From: Acanthaster planci
Taxonomy: Eukaryota > Echinodermata > Asteroidea > Valvatida > Acanthasteridae
Reading direction: 5' to 3'
Length of the DNA stretch: 62,000 nt
Assembly (NCBI RefSeq): GCF_001949145.1
Contig: NW_019091375.1
Coordinates: 1,475,633 to 1,537,632, forward strand
A program made the translations under genes and the position numbers. This document shows, one piece after another, positions 34,486 to 47,564 of this stretch. The notes beneath the pieces were generated by a model. The model was given only the letters and a program-made list of their open reading frames with translations, searched no databases and was not told where the DNA came from. Every line of letters starts with the position of its first letter. Within the stretch, counting starts at the first letter, position 1.

Positions 34486-34622
34486 TTTGCGTTCGCGCGG
34501 TTACTCCTGTTAACACGAGTAGGATGCGTGCGCATTACACTCAGGTACAGGACTCGGGTCGTACTCCAGCCGTTCAAGCGGTCATTATCGTGTTAACGCG
34601 AGTAGCCCGCTCGAACGCACCC
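34486..34622. mobile_element. Small terminal-inverted-repeat element, family 1 copy 2
   Basis: It matches 22778-22928 along its length, including TTCGCGCGGTTACTCCTGTT near the left end and CGAACGCACCC at the right end. An internal deletion of roughly 14 bases explains the shorter length. Confidence 0.8.
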
Positions 34623-35709
34623 ATGGGGTCCCCTCGCTTTTCTAAATTTCATGCCCCGCAAGTCGCCCCACCCCCAATTTCCAGCCAAGATTTACGACAC
34701 TGTAAAACGCTGATAATGTCCCCAGTCTAAAATTTGTCGTATACATGTATTTTAAAAGTGGATTCAGTAGATAAAAGTTAAGCACCTGGCTTGACTCATG
34801 AAGTAGGGCCAACCTTTTCTTCTGATCGGGGCTTTTGGTTTTCCCACTGTGATTTTGCAGTGCGTGTGTGTCACTTCAGTTCTTCAATTTGCTTCTTAGA
34901 TCAGGAATTTCGAGGAGACGCACGATGAAGTGTTCAGATTAAGTTTAATTAAGGACATTTCCCGCGAAGTCCGTGCAGTAAACAGAGACTAAAATGTTTG
35001 TTGGTTCGACAATTCATACCCAGTAACAAATAAAGACATAAAGAAATAATAAATAAATTAATAATGCAACCTCTAGATTTCTAAAAAAAAGAACAACAAT
35101 TGGAAATTTAAAAGGCGCTGTTCCTACAAAAATGATCAACGGAGCAGTACAAGTTGACGTAAAAAAATAATGGATTTAAGAAATGAAAGGATAAATGAAT
35201 GAATGTCACCTCGCTAGATATCCAAACCACATGGTGATATACGTTTGTCCCTCCAACTGGGAGAATAATTTTAGAAAAAGCAGAAGAAAAAAAATTTCTG
35301 AATAAAAAGAATAATTGAAGAAAGCAATCGAGTACCAAAAATACACCCTCTAAAATGAATCAACAAACATCGACGGCGTTCCCGAAAATTACAGGAACAA
35401 CTTGTTAGGGTAAGACCTTTTGAAGCAGTTTTCGGGGTAAACATTTTTCTTTGCACCATTTTGAACCTAATCACGTTAGCTCAATCACAATTCAAGCATC
35501 AGGAGACGATCTGTTCTTCAAAACTGTCCACTTGTTCCTGTTTCCAAAATGCCAACGGCCAAAACAGACGGTAAATAAAGCGAACTGGTTTTTTTAGCAA
35601 ATTAAATTGGTGCAGTGATGGTGGTCAACCGAGTGAGGGCGCTTTCCGTTTTCTACATCCGTCTTGCACCGAGTGTGTCTCCGTGGTGATACGTGTATGT
35701 CGTGGCGGC

Positions 35710-35898
35710 CAGTGGCGTAGCTAGGACTTTACTGTGGGGTGGGGCATAAAGGGGGCCCAAGACTCTTATGGGGGCACCAGCTTTCAGTGGTGTGGTTTTT
35801 AGGGGGGCAAGCGCTTGTTAGCCTTGTTCAATATCCATTTATCCCGGTTTTTTTTGGGGTGGGGGGTCACGTGCCCCCCCCCCCGTGGCTACGCCCCC
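35710..35898. mobile_element. CAGTGGCGTAGC-type element, copy 1
   Basis: It starts CAGTGGCGTAGCTAGG and ends GTGGCTACGCCCCC, an imperfect inverted pair. The inside shares TTGTTCAATATCCAT and the GGGGCA-rich stretch with 60606-60815. It is non-coding. Confidence 0.75.
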
Positions 35899-36968
35899 GA
35901 TGGTGGCCTGGATCTAATGGCGCATTGCAGACTTGACATAGGTTTCTGTTCTTTATTTAGAACGTATTGTGCGGTCTATTCAAAGCCTGTGCATTGTTCC
36001 TCCGAAATAAATGGAAACAGTTGAGCTGTGCAGTGGGTTGCCTAAAAAGCTTTGAAGGCGTTTCGTTCGAACCTAGCAATCGTTTAACAGTGTGTCGCTT
36101 TAAAGTTTCCCCCGGAATTATCGACATCGGGTCACGTGACACTGCGCCTAGTTACACAGATCACGTGTCTGCCCCCATCCAATGGGATCGCGCAGATATC
36201 CGACTGGAAGTAGAGTAACCGGCTGCTGGGTTTGTTGAAACGGTCGCTATTACCTAAAATCGAGGAGGACATTGAATCAATGGAATGGTTAAGTCGCGCA
36301 GGGGTATCACGCAGGAGGCCACTTAAGTTGTCGGGGAGTACCAGGCACAGACGCCGTGGGTCACTTGCTACTGTTCAAAGCCGCGAATTCAACGTAATCA
36401 CTCCATTATTTTCGGCCCAGCAGTTTGTCGGGAATGCGTGTTGACTTTCACCACTTATCCATTTGGAAGTCATGAAGAGAAAAAACATCAGTGACTTCAC
36501 AGTACTATAAAAATGTGGAATGGCTCATGCGGTAAATCTATGTGGGGATTAAATGTTAAATATAGTCAAAATAGACACCCGAAAAAACATTCAGACGGCT
36601 GCATTTGTTTGAAGCTGGTCGTTTGAACTAGCTATTTGATTTCGCGTACTCAGTCTTCAGATTTTCATGTTGTGTACGCACACCTTTTTACATGGGGCCA
36701 AATTTATTGAAATTTTCTCTCGATTGCACAACTTAATAATCGTTTCTTTGTTTATAAATTTAAAAAATACCTGAGTATGATGTCACTTAGTTGTGGTCAA
36801 GGGGTTAGACGATGTTTTCAGTCAAATTCTGTGCATTTTGCTTGAAGGGTAGCTGCAATAAAAAAATTTCCGATAAAACTGCCAAAAGGGACCTTTATTA
36901 TGTCTCAGTTAACCTCAATTTGATTTTTTTGCTTCACTTTTCAAAGGGTGTGTTGCTACCTTGTTCAG

Positions 36969-37100
36969 TTTTATGCTAATGAATATGTCCATATTCATGA
37001 GCACAACTATGATGTCATCCTGGGAGGAAAACCTCCATCTTGGATTGGTTTTATGCCCCCAAATCGTGCATTTTTCGGTTTTCGGCTGGCCTAAATTTTC
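36969..37100. repeat. Dispersed repeat, copy 2 (related to 9030-9148)
   Basis: It shares TTTTATGCTAATGA, CCATATTCATGAGCA and CTGGCCTAAAT with the copy in the TBC intron, in the same order. Confidence 0.6.
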
Positions 37101-39591
37101 TCTTGTTTGGTGACTCGTGGTTGTGTGAGTACACGGCACTAAGCAAGCGATCAACTCTGTCTCAGAAATGTCACGCATGTCTTTGAAAATAAACAGAAAA
37201 ACCTATGCACTGAACCATGTTTTGACGGAATGTCGTCACAACAGCAGTGCTCTCAGTGTGGATAATTTTTAAATGTTTAGAAAAATTACACCTTGAACGT
37301 ATTTAACCTAATGGTGATATCAAATCATTTTCTTGAATTGAAAGAAAAGCATAAAGGTAAAGAAAATTGTGACTAACAAAATTGATTGCATCTACACTTT
37401 AAGATGAATTGGCCAGACTGCTTTTATTTTGTTTGTTCGGGGGTGTATGCTTTTATTTTTAAATTTCCCTTCAAGTAGTCGGTTGAAAAGTGCACGACAG
37501 ACAAATTTGAGTGATGGAAAAGAGATAGTTCCTCGAAAGCTGTATTAACTTTCAAAACAAGTCTTTTCTGGTTGCAATTTAACCTCGTAGCTGAAATGAA
37601 ATGCAATTCAAAGCAACAAGAAGGTTTAAGATTAATTCGAATTTGTTGACAAAAGGGTTTAGTTTAAAAGTGTTAAGGAATTTTTAAAGGTTATGCATTT
37701 CCCTATAGCCCCGTTTACTTAACAATTGGCTCAACCCACAAAACATCCTGTGTTATAACTGAGATATCTCTTTGTAGTTTTCCAAGCCTACTTCCATCCA
37801 CTTGTTTTTTTTTCGCTTGTAGGGTAACCTATTGTTCTGATGGTGCTAGTTGTTCTTTCAATTTGCGTTAAATTGATCAGTTTTAGACAGTGGCTTTGTT
37901 CCAGTGTGATGTCGATGTCTTCCTCAAACTGGCCGTTTCGCTTTTGCCCTAAACGCGCGGCCTTCGCTCGGTGGTTTATTTACCAGAACCCAGCTCAGCG
38001 CAACGCAGAAGCCATTATGAGCTATTAAGAACCTATTAACCGAATCGGGGCTAACGTCCGGATTGCAGGTTTTGAAGACACTTCGGTAATCCTTTGTTCG
38101 AGTGTTTTGGGAAAGGATCTGCGGCCGTCTCTTTCGGCAAATAGGATCGTTGCGCATTGTCAGAGGCCGAATCGCTCCAAGGCTTGGCTATAACCTAAGA
38201 ACTCCTTTGAAGTGTTTTGCTTTTTCTCTTTTCAAGATTCGATTTGTAGGGTTTGCAGAGTGAAGTGTACCGGCCCTTTCTGTTGCAATTATGACCGAAA
38301 TTGCTCAGGCTCTCGTCAATGTCTGAGGAGATTTTTTTTTTTTCATGCGAAGAGAAAGTCGGTGACATTTGTCAAATTAATAGCCCTCTGGAAGGCGGGG
38401 AGTGTGGCCACGCGGAAAATGCAAAGACAATGGCGCGCCCCAGGGTCTGAGGCAATTAAAACAGTTGAGGTACCGAGGAACCGGCTGGACTGACGGGGCT
38501 GGTGAAGGGATAGCACGGTATCATTGTTCTCGTTGCTTCGCCCTGATCGCACCAGGGCTATTACCAAATCTCGAGGTTGTTTACCTGTTGACAAATGAGT
38601 TATACGCTCTGCATAAGCTAAGCTGGGCCCAGATAATTACTGGAGTGGGAATCCTTAGGCCTTGATTGGGCCAAAGACCCGAAAAAAGGGGTTAAGTGTT
38701 GGTGTCGATTAGTGCCTCATAATGCGCCCCCTCGGGATCGGCTTAAGTGCACAAATAGTTCTTTATCGAGAGCGTAATGAGTTACGAAGTAAGCTCTGTC
38801 GCTTCAACGCATTGCCTTGGACAGAGCTTAATGCTGATGATAGTCTGATGGGAATTGCGCATCTTGAAGTGATGTCGTCGGCTCACTGAGGACGAAATCA
38901 CTTTAGCCAGGTGCGCGCAGCGTCAATGACTTCAGAAAACTAAAGGAACCGATCAACAATGCCGCTGGAATGTTGGTTTGTCCCGTTAGAATACAATTGG
39001 ACGAATCGGCGACAGGTCGTGTTTTTGCGAGCTTTTTTCCACCAATCTTCCAGGGTCGCTCACGCGACCATTGCAAAGGGTAGGCCACTCCGTGGCCGCA
39101 CTCCTCGAAAAAAGAGAGAAAAAGAAGAACTGGTAAAACAGCGCGTTTTCTATTTGTTTGGGTAACATTTTTGGATTAATTTCAACGGGACCTAATCTAA
39201 CGGTATTGTGAATGGATTATATTAGTCATAGGTGATTAATTTGGGTCACACACAGGCCTGTAAAGTCTAACTGGCCCGGTGACTCATCACGCAGAGAGCT
39301 ATCAGGGGCGAACTTATACTATTCTAGCTTACCGGGCCTATGAGGCTCATACTAACGATGAATAATTGTATTTTTCTTATCTCAGAAGATGATCGCTCGA
39401 AGCACGGAGTACACGGTTCAGTTCCTGGTACATAGTTTACAATATTGGAGATTGTGCAAGGTTGTTTTCTGAGCACAGAAAAAACGCGTAAACATGTGTG
39501 GGATTTTCTAAACATCGGTCCACCTTTCAAAAAGTGATGTTACCCCCGAGAACAAGTTGAAAAGAGCATTGTTTAATAGTGTTGCATAAGG

Positions 39592-39717
39592 CAAGTTTGA
39601 TCAGCGACAATTTGTTAACCACCAGTCGATTTGCCTGGTACTCGGTATGTATTTCATGCGTAGGTTACCAGTCAAAATGACCAACAGTGGTTGACAATTT
39701 GTCGCTGATCGAGCTTG
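39592..39717. repeat. Compact 126-bp near-complete hairpin
   Basis: The first half (from CAAGTTTGATCAGCGACAAT) pairs with the second half (ending GTCGCTGATCGAGCTTG) almost to the centre. The outer 33 bases pair with five mismatches, and the inner parts pair less well around a loop of about 6 bases near 39650. It may be a tiny foldback element or a hairpin RNA precursor. Confidence 0.8.
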
Positions 39718-41624
39718 TTCATAGAGAAAGAATTTCAGACAAACGTTTGGGGAAATCTATCTCCCGATAACAACTTCCACTCGCTGCATTAATTCAGTTC
39801 GGTGTTTTCAACGCCGTGGAAATTGGGAATCGAAGCGTTTAGTCTCTCTCTCAGTTCAAGAGAGAGTGTCACGGGCTGTCGAAATGCAAATGATTTGGAG
39901 GTGGAACCGTCTGGAGGGGCGGCTTTGTGAATTGCGCGTGTCGAGTTTAGTTTCTGGAGGGGTCTTAGTCGCGCCTCGAGAGGAGACTGACTTGATGAAG
40001 AGGTCTGGATTGGCTAGATAAAAAGACCATTTGGCGTCGTGACCGCTGACAGTCATTGATGTGGTTGAGAAATCTTTGCTGGACGTAAATACAGGCATTT
40101 GCATGTATTTTCAGAGCACTTTTGCTTGGGAAATGTATGGAATAAAACGACCATTTAGGTTTGTTCTCGTTTTGCCAGAAATAACTTGTATTTGTTTCTT
40201 TGTAACAATTAGAAGTGTTTGAACTACATAATGCCATCAAGTTGCGTTTTTGATGGTTGACGTTTAGTTGGTGTATTTTTAATGTAAGCATGAAAAGACA
40301 AATTGCTGTTTACCGAAGTTTGAAAAATCGGTCAATGGGGTTGGGAGGTGATAAGCAATGGAGCAGTGGGGTTTAGGGTGAGGGTGGATTTTGACGAGGC
40401 GAATTTGACGACACCGAAAGCTATGCAGCGAAATTTCGCTCAAGTTGAAATGTGTTCAACTTCTACGAATTCGCCACGCGAATCATTTCTAGATCTAAGG
40501 TTGCTTTCAGACCAACAATGAAGCGACCTCTAGTCGCACTGCGAAGTTGATAAACTTTGGTTAGAATCATTAGAAAACTTCGCTACTCCTTTTATTTTTT
40601 TCAAGTTATCAATGTTTCATCCTGTCTTCTTCCTGACTTCTACACTCTTTACAAATTATTTGTCTTTGAAGCAAAACAGACAGGTGGGTATATATCTAAA
40701 GACCATTGAACTAATACCATATTTGTGTGTAGATATCTTGCCCCACGATGGTTTGTTTTGGAGTCTCGGGTTTCGGGCTCTTGTCTGGTCAACACCGATG
40801 CTTATTCCTTCATTGTCGCCATGGCTTTGTGAGTACCGGAGAAAAGTTGGCACCTCTGCGACATCTGCCCGGTCCTCTCCGGTCAATCGTAGAAAAACAA
40901 TCGATGCTCAGAAGAGGATGCACTCCGGCGATGTCTGAAGACAAAATCAGAGATTATAGCAAAGGGGGGAAGCTCAAGTCCGCGGGGTTTTTTCCTTCTC
41001 CTCTCCTCTGCCTTTGCTCAGGGTTTTTTTTGTAAGTTCTACAGTCTGGACCGCGGCGTCTGTCTGGCTCGATGCTGAGCTACTTTACACCTGCCCTAGA
41101 ACGGCTTCGGTGTAGACAGCGCGTTGATGCCCCGTAGTCTGGCTCCCCGCCCCCGACTCCATTCGCTCCGCGGAAACTACTTCTCTGCACTTGTTGTTAT
41201 CATAACGATAAGCGGTCCTTTTCAGGAAAGAAGGGAAAAAAACGATGCCCCGGGCAAATTTTATTATGATATCCCGAGTATTGTGCGGTGGGCCTTTTTT
41301 CATAAATATGTATTTGGGCTATCTGTGACTTTGATCGAGTGTCGGCTGTTCAGATGGAAATTGACACGATCGGGTTTTTTTTTTTAAAGTTTGGCTTATC
41401 TTCGCAGACGTGCTAATACCGCGGCTGCTTACCCAGCGCCTGATCTTGTTAGATCCACCGAGTCATCCTTCTAATCAAATAATTTCCCTGCTCTCTTCCG
41501 TCGATGAAATATCGTCTGGCGGACTTAAAGTTATGCGTGTCTTTCTCTCGCAATTGCTTCACTCTTTCAGAAAAAAAATGATGAAGATGGGCGCGATTGT
41601 TGGATTGTTACTTCTTAATCGATT

Positions 41625-41672
41625 TGTTGTTCGTTTGTTTGTTTGCTTGTTTATTTGTTTGCATGCTTGCTT
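41625..41672. repeat. Impure (TTTG)n microsatellite
   Basis: GTTTGTTTGCTTGTTTATTTGTTTG-like simple repeat, imperfect, in the stretch before the SCUBE promoter. Confidence 0.7.
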
Positions 41673-43870
41673 TTGGGCTTACAGACAAAAGAAGACAACA
41701 TTGTATCATAAGTTTTTATCCGGTAATGCTCTGAAAAAGCAAAAACGAAGAGGAAAAAATCGCTTCAACTTTCGTGTCCTTTGCTCCAGTTTGTAACTAA
41801 CCAATATTGACCATCATCACCAAATTAGGATTCGCTGCTCAGTGTGTTGAAAAAAATCATTTGTTAGTAACGCTGTGTTTTTCCTTTGAAAATCAGGATA
41901 ATTCCGTTTTGAAGTAAAAGGTCAGCCGTTGATGTGGAGAATGACTCCCACGATAACAGTACAAATGTTGAATGAAATGTAACTGACGACATTGAAAGCG
42001 GCAATTGCAGATTTGAGGAGAAAATCGTAACTATTAAAGAGGGGACTTGAAAAAGCGAGGACGATATCCGTAATGTCTGGGCTATCCAACAATTTGAGGA
42101 ATTGTGGAAAAGTTGTTCAGAGCAAATCCTATTATGTTTTTTTAATTTCATTTCCATCTTGCAAGGTACTAAGAATTCGGTTTTCTTAACATCACATCTT
42201 AGCTCTGAATGTCTGGGCAGAGCCAATGTCTGTCAAGGATCTCCCAATCTCATCAGATCACCACGATTCTGTAATTAAACGCGACCGGAAAATCGCCGCT
42301 TCACGCCGTCTGCGGCCCCCACGGCTGAACGATCGAGGCGTCAGTTGCGCAAAGCCGTCTCGATCCCGCGTTTCATGTGAACTAAAAAAAAAATAATTGC
42401 CGACGCTGCTGTCTCTGCGTTCACGCAGCGCTACATGAACGCCCCGTCTCTCTAATCCTGTCGATTTTATTTTGTGCCCGTGTGTGTGTTTTTGGTAAGT
42501 AGCCGAACCGTCTCACTTTCACAGTTGGTCTTTTTCTATCGGTTGGTGCAAGGCCCGCGGGCGAGCGGGCCCCTTTCGTTCTGCCGCGGGCTTGGCATTG
42601 GCTCACCGATATATGTTTTTTTCTGCAGCCGGGCTCGTTGGGTTTAGGGTTAATTGAATCACGACTAAGCAATAAGTAGGCGCCTCTTAACCGCGTATTA
42701 GCGGCTGCTACCATGCTGTCAAGGTTACTCCAGGCCAACCTGTCATTTCCAGTCTGGGCTCGGTGTTTTTCCTCCATGTAAAAGTGGCCATCCTTAACTT
42801 CCACAAAGTCACCTTTAAACTATTGTGTTTTCAAGTGTCCTTCCTCGTAAGCGTGATTGTTGTTTTTACTTGTAATTGTTAATTTAGCAGCTGTGTCTGG
42901 GTTTTGTTTTAACATAGATCTTTCTTTTAAACAAGATTTTTTAAGTGGACTCAAAAGTTTAGAAAACTTGCCAATTGGACATCAAGAATTACTTAAAATA
43001 TCTGCCTCTTCTTAAGTCTTGAGTGTAATTTATATATATTTTTTTACAGCTTATGAGTTGTAGGGAGCTACAAATTATGACGAGATGCAATTGAGATCAG
43101 AAGCAAATTGAACGTGTTCTTGGACAAAGGAATCGATTCGGGCTCTTCCCGACTAGATGGTGATGATTTGGAAAAAATGACCGAAAGGAGAGCGATACAG
43201 CACTCATATCGATTAGCCACCCTTTAAAGTATAGTCGGTTGTGTTTTTCCTTTTTCCACATCACACCCAGCGGAAAAAAACACTTGGCAAGTGCCGCCCC
43301 GCCGCTAATGGGGGAAAATCGTCGGGGGGCGACCTCTGGTCCGCTCCCTCGCCTGCAGTGCCTCGGCTGGCGGGGGTCTGGTTTGTGTCTCGGCCCGGCG
43401 CACTTGGCTTCTTTCCTCTTGAGCTGCCTCGTTAACCCTGGCCAAGTCAACAGCTCAGTTTCACTTCGGCATTGCGAACGACCAGGTTTACAGGAGAAGA
43501 AGAGGTGGAACATCGGGCAGAGGGAACAAAATCTGAAATGATATTTTACCGGCGGGTCGTGCTTCAGCCAGAGCTTTGTTTACGGATGTATTATACGATC
43601 ATTGCCCCAATAAATAGGAAGTGTTCCCGTTTCGAGCAGACATTGATAGCGCTGAGGCGGCGTGTGGTTTGCCGACTGGATTGAGTCATTGTGGCTTGCT
43701 GTAGCATGTATTTTTTCCTCTCGCGTGAAAAAAGTAAACAGTAAGAACAGAGCTAACTCCAGGCTCTGAAAACTTTTTTCAGGCACGGGACGGGCCCTGT
43801 GGCGGTGAAGAAATTCACCGAAGCGCCGAAAGTGCTAGAGAAGGGGGGAGAAGATCTTGGTTGAGACAGT

Positions 43871-44010
43871 CGGCTCCGCGGAGCCGTCTGATTGGACAAA
43901 AGGTGTTATCGGATCACGTGATCGGCAGGCGGGCTACAGCAGCGGCAGGTGCTGCCCCGCGTCGGTTGATTGAGCTATATAGAGATGGGGAGGGAAAAAA
44001 AGAAGCAAGT
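43871..44010 (+). promoter_or_regulatory. Possible SCUBE core promoter
   Basis: In order: the perfect 16-bp palindrome CGGCTCCGCGGAGCCG (43871-43886), an inverted CCAAT (ATTGG, about 43891), the perfect 12-bp palindrome GATCACGTGATC with a CACGTG E-box (43912-43923), and CTATATAGAG at 43975-43984 as a TATA-like box. A start point near 44010 would leave a leader of about 710 bases before the ATG. This is motif-based inference. Confidence 0.5.
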
Positions 44011-44723
44011 CGAGAGTGAGAGCCCTTAATCGGGAACAATCACAAGTACTTAGCCAGAAGAAGAGTTCGCTCCGCCCACCCGAGCGAGTTAGCCGAGGAA
44101 GGAGGAGGGCGAAGTTCTGAACAGCATCATGGCCTAAATACGTCAAGGTGTCTGTGGATGTGTATACGGCGGGGTGTTTGCACACTGGAATGTCTGGTCG
44201 GAGCTGCCCGTGCAAGGATGTAGCCCCGGGTGTCGACTACCTCTTATCCCCCCTTCAGGGCCCAACCAGCCTATTTTGCAATTCAGCCCTTGTCACCACT
44301 GGTAGATTGTCTGGGTTGTTTCCAAAAGCAATAAAAGTTTCGCACCACGGCAAGTCCCCCCGTCTTTCGGCTGGCTCCGGTTGTCTTCATCGTCGGCAGG
44401 CTCGGTTGCTTCTTCCACACAGCTCGGTGGGTTCTTTTCCAAACCAGTCTCTCCGTCGTTGTCGTCGTCAGGAATCTTCCTGTGGACTTCGCCATTCTCG
44501 TCACCGCTCGTGGTCCGGATTCAGTGCCCTGGTCTTCCCACGCGGGCAGCCCCACCGGCCCGACATCGGCTTGCTTGGTACACTCCGGGATCACGGCCCG
44601 TCCAGCCCCTCGCGCCGCGTCCACATCAGCCGTAATTGAATAGGACATCCTTGGCGACGAGTGATCCTACTTCCTGGCGCGGCCGGCCACCACCAGGCCC
44701 CTCCCCAGCCAAGTTCCCCCAAC
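44011..44723 (+). other. GC-rich SCUBE leader (5' UTR) with upstream ORFs
   Basis: A GC-rich block between the possible promoter and the signal-peptide ATG. It contains several ATGs, including one opening 163 codons (44148-44639) that ends before the main start. The predicted peptides look like chance translation, rich in Arg, Ser and Pro, so I treat them as upstream ORFs that could lower translation. Confidence 0.45.
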
Positions 44724-44796
44724 ATGAGACCTGTTTATTTGATTCTTCAGCTTTGTTTATTGCAATGTGTTCCGCCGATACTTAGCGACAAGACAG
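44724..44796 (+). CDS. SCUBE: SCUBE exon 1: signal peptide
   Basis: AACATGA starts MRPVYLILQLCLLQCVPPIL, a hydrophobic signal peptide, followed by SDKT and a consensus GTAAGT donor in phase 1. The split codon becomes Glu when joined to 50218, giving KTEEDEC, the entry into EGF-1. The start was chosen because it is the first ATG in this frame after a stop and gives a typical signal sequence. Confidence 0.8.
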
Positions 44797-47564
44797 GTAA
44801 GTCATTAGCCGCCTTTGACACTTTACGGCCATCAATTACACCGGGAGTAGCCATGGCAACGCATTTCAGGTGCAACTCGCTTGCTTTTGTGGAGTCCGCC
44901 ATTCCAAATGCTTTGCTACGCTGAACTAAGTATTTCCATGACAGTATTGACTAAGAGTTGGCTGTGAGCGAAATTGATTCCGTATCTGTTACTGGAACAT
45001 GAGCACCCTAATTCCTATCGGTGACGCACTGTAATCCTTTGAAATCATTATCACTAAACCAGTCGTTTTTTTCATTCACGTATTGCGCGTCTATTTTAAA
45101 ACCTGTTCACTTCACAGATAGGTACGCTGTGCTGTGCCTACGATCAAAATCGTCATTGGTCGACTTTTACATCTGTCGACACTTTCTTGTTTTCTCCACT
45201 GTCAATTGGTATGAAGTTGTCTCGTGAATATACTAGTAATGTAACATATGTTGGCACCATAAATACAACTATCATTTGATGGACTTAATTCGACTCGAAC
45301 TGTTTACTCAATCGTAATATGATTGGCGTGGTTTATATGGATTTATTTTCTAGGAAATTAAGAACAAGTGGTGTTTTTTTATTTGCTTGTGTTGAAGGTT
45401 TGTTTAGTTTCTTTATTTTTTGTGTTTTTTTTCCCGGTTCTTTTGTTTTTTTTCCCCCACAACGTTGTGGTCTTCGTTTGTGCTGTCTTTGAGAGGTAAC
45501 AGCAACCCATCTTTGGGGACCAACCAAAGTCCATTATTCCGCAAGAAAGGCAGTTTCGATGAGCGGGAACGACACCCGGCATTCCATCGCGTCATGTTTG
45601 TCGGATTTGCCGTTCGCACGTTCATCTTTTCCCCCCGAGTCTCGTTCAGTCGTGCCTTCTGATAGGTGCTGTCTTCATCATTAAAGGAACGCACGGGCTC
45701 TTATCGACCAGTCAATGGACGATTCAATACCTAAGTGGTCGTGCCCCTTTAAGCCCTCTATTCACTTTAAGAACCAGCACTTCTGTGTCGACTCGAAGGG
45801 TATTTTCCAAAACCCAGCTTTGTGTCCGTCTCAACCTTCGTCTCTGAGACGGTTACCCGTTTGGGAGCTAACGGGTGTTCAAGTTTAATGGAAAAACTTT
45901 AATATTTGCGTCGCTGTCTTGTAGCTCGACATTTGTTGGCAGCTTTTTGACCTTTTACTGAGGTAACAACTTTCAAGTCATGGGGTTAAAATCAAGCAAA
46001 GCTAAGGATGGAGAATTTCGCTCACAAAAAAGCTCATAAAAAAAACTACTGATAAATCAAGGCTCGCTCGAAATCTGAAGTCAGAGGTCAATGTTTACAC
46101 GGTTTCCATGGTGATACAAATATTTTGTGACAAGGTGGTTTTGAATATACATGTAGAGTCATAATCATTTGTCGAAAGTGTCGACAACAGCCATCTTTAG
46201 GCATTTTCTTTGTAAAGATTTGGGGGCGTTGAGTGTACAGGCTCGAAAATAATACCACCAAGTAGGGGGCCTAATAAGTTTAACGGAGGCTTATACGTCG
46301 TTCCCAAGCACCCCCCCCAAGATAACATGGAATTCTTTGTTTTGGTAAATCGTCTTCGAAATACATCGCACTCACACCTGCTCTCACCTTTAGGTTCAGG
46401 CTGAAATAGTTATGGATAAAGGAAATAAGCCAATGTATTGCTAAATGCCATCGAGGCGCGGGCAAAAACTTCTCAGACAAGCCACCGGTTTATATATTCG
46501 CTAACGTATAGCCGCGATAGAATTAATAATTGGTCGATCACCGGTCGTGGGCGTATGACATAGCTCCGGGCGCTATACGCTTATATCACATGGGAGAATA
46601 TAATGGGATTAAGTCTATTATGGGAAATATTCCAATGGGGAACGCAACGTGCAGGTGATGGATAAATGTGATTGAACTGTCACAATGCAGAAGACAATAA
46701 CCCAGAGCTACACGTTTGATATTAAAACGCTGCAGATGTGCACAGGTGACGTAACAAAGTATGGAATGAGAGACTCGCATTGTATCCTGGGATACGCATC
46801 TGGCCACGGGTATGATAAAAAGGTTTCAATGTGTTATTGTATAAAGGTCTATAATACTGTACCATAACTGCATTTTACGCCAGATGCAAGTTCAGCATTA
46901 TATTTTTTGCATGTTTCAGAGACCGAAATCTGTTTATAAAACTTGGGATGTGTCTCTGACTTCTCGTGAATTTGAATTCTACTTCAATGCACGAGCACTG
47001 CTGGGAATTCTTATGGCGTCGGGTTGATTTGGAGCATAACGATGTAATAACAACATTGACCACTCGTAAAATAAATTGATTACGATAGTTATCGACCATT
47101 TGCAAAAGTAATTCTTGTTTGTGTGAAAATTTTCTCACTTCATTTTTGCAGTCCACGTTCCGATTAGTATCTTCTGGTTGCCTTGGAAAACTAGAGTGCC
47201 TGTATTTTAATCCACTTACCTAGAACCTTCTTGGCAATAAAATATCATTATGAAAAGAAACAACTGTAGCTGATAGAGTCCATGGGGACAAATATAAACT
47301 TAGGTCCACCCAGTCGTTGGTTAACTCAAGGGATGAGATTTTGCAGGATTTGTCCCAATTCAGGATTTGTGTCATCACGATTTTCCTGATTTGGTGTTTT
47401 TTCAAGCGATCTATTTTGAAATCGTGAAATTTCTGAGTTGACCTTTATAGTGTGTTTATGCATGACATTTGATATCGGACTTAAGAAGTGGATGTTTTAA
47501 AGAGCATCTCTAAGGAAAACATGTTTTCTCTGATTTTTTCTGTTAAAATAAATAGGGAAGCATC

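Larger units (their letters stand above)
27419..43860. other. 16-kb stretch without a supported gene
   Basis: I found no exon with splice sites and coherent phase on either strand. It contains several small mobile elements (31038-31312, 34486-34622, 35710-35898), the compact hairpin at 39592-39717 and an old dispersed repeat near 36970. It would be an intron if the 26757 exon and SCUBE share a transcript; otherwise it is intergenic and may hold regulatory DNA. Confidence 0.5.

Noticed and set aside
36060-36075. GTTCGAACC resembling a tRNA B box
   Set aside because: No matching A box or cloverleaf can be drawn around it.
38212-38493. Cysteine-rich ORF resembling an EGF fragment
   Set aside because: The cysteine spacing fits no EGF pattern and the frame then runs into a poly-Phe stretch.
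44148-44648. Plus ORF of 163 codons and minus ORF of 121 codons before SCUBE
   Set aside because: The composition looks like chance translation of GC-rich leader DNA; no family recognised and no splice partners.
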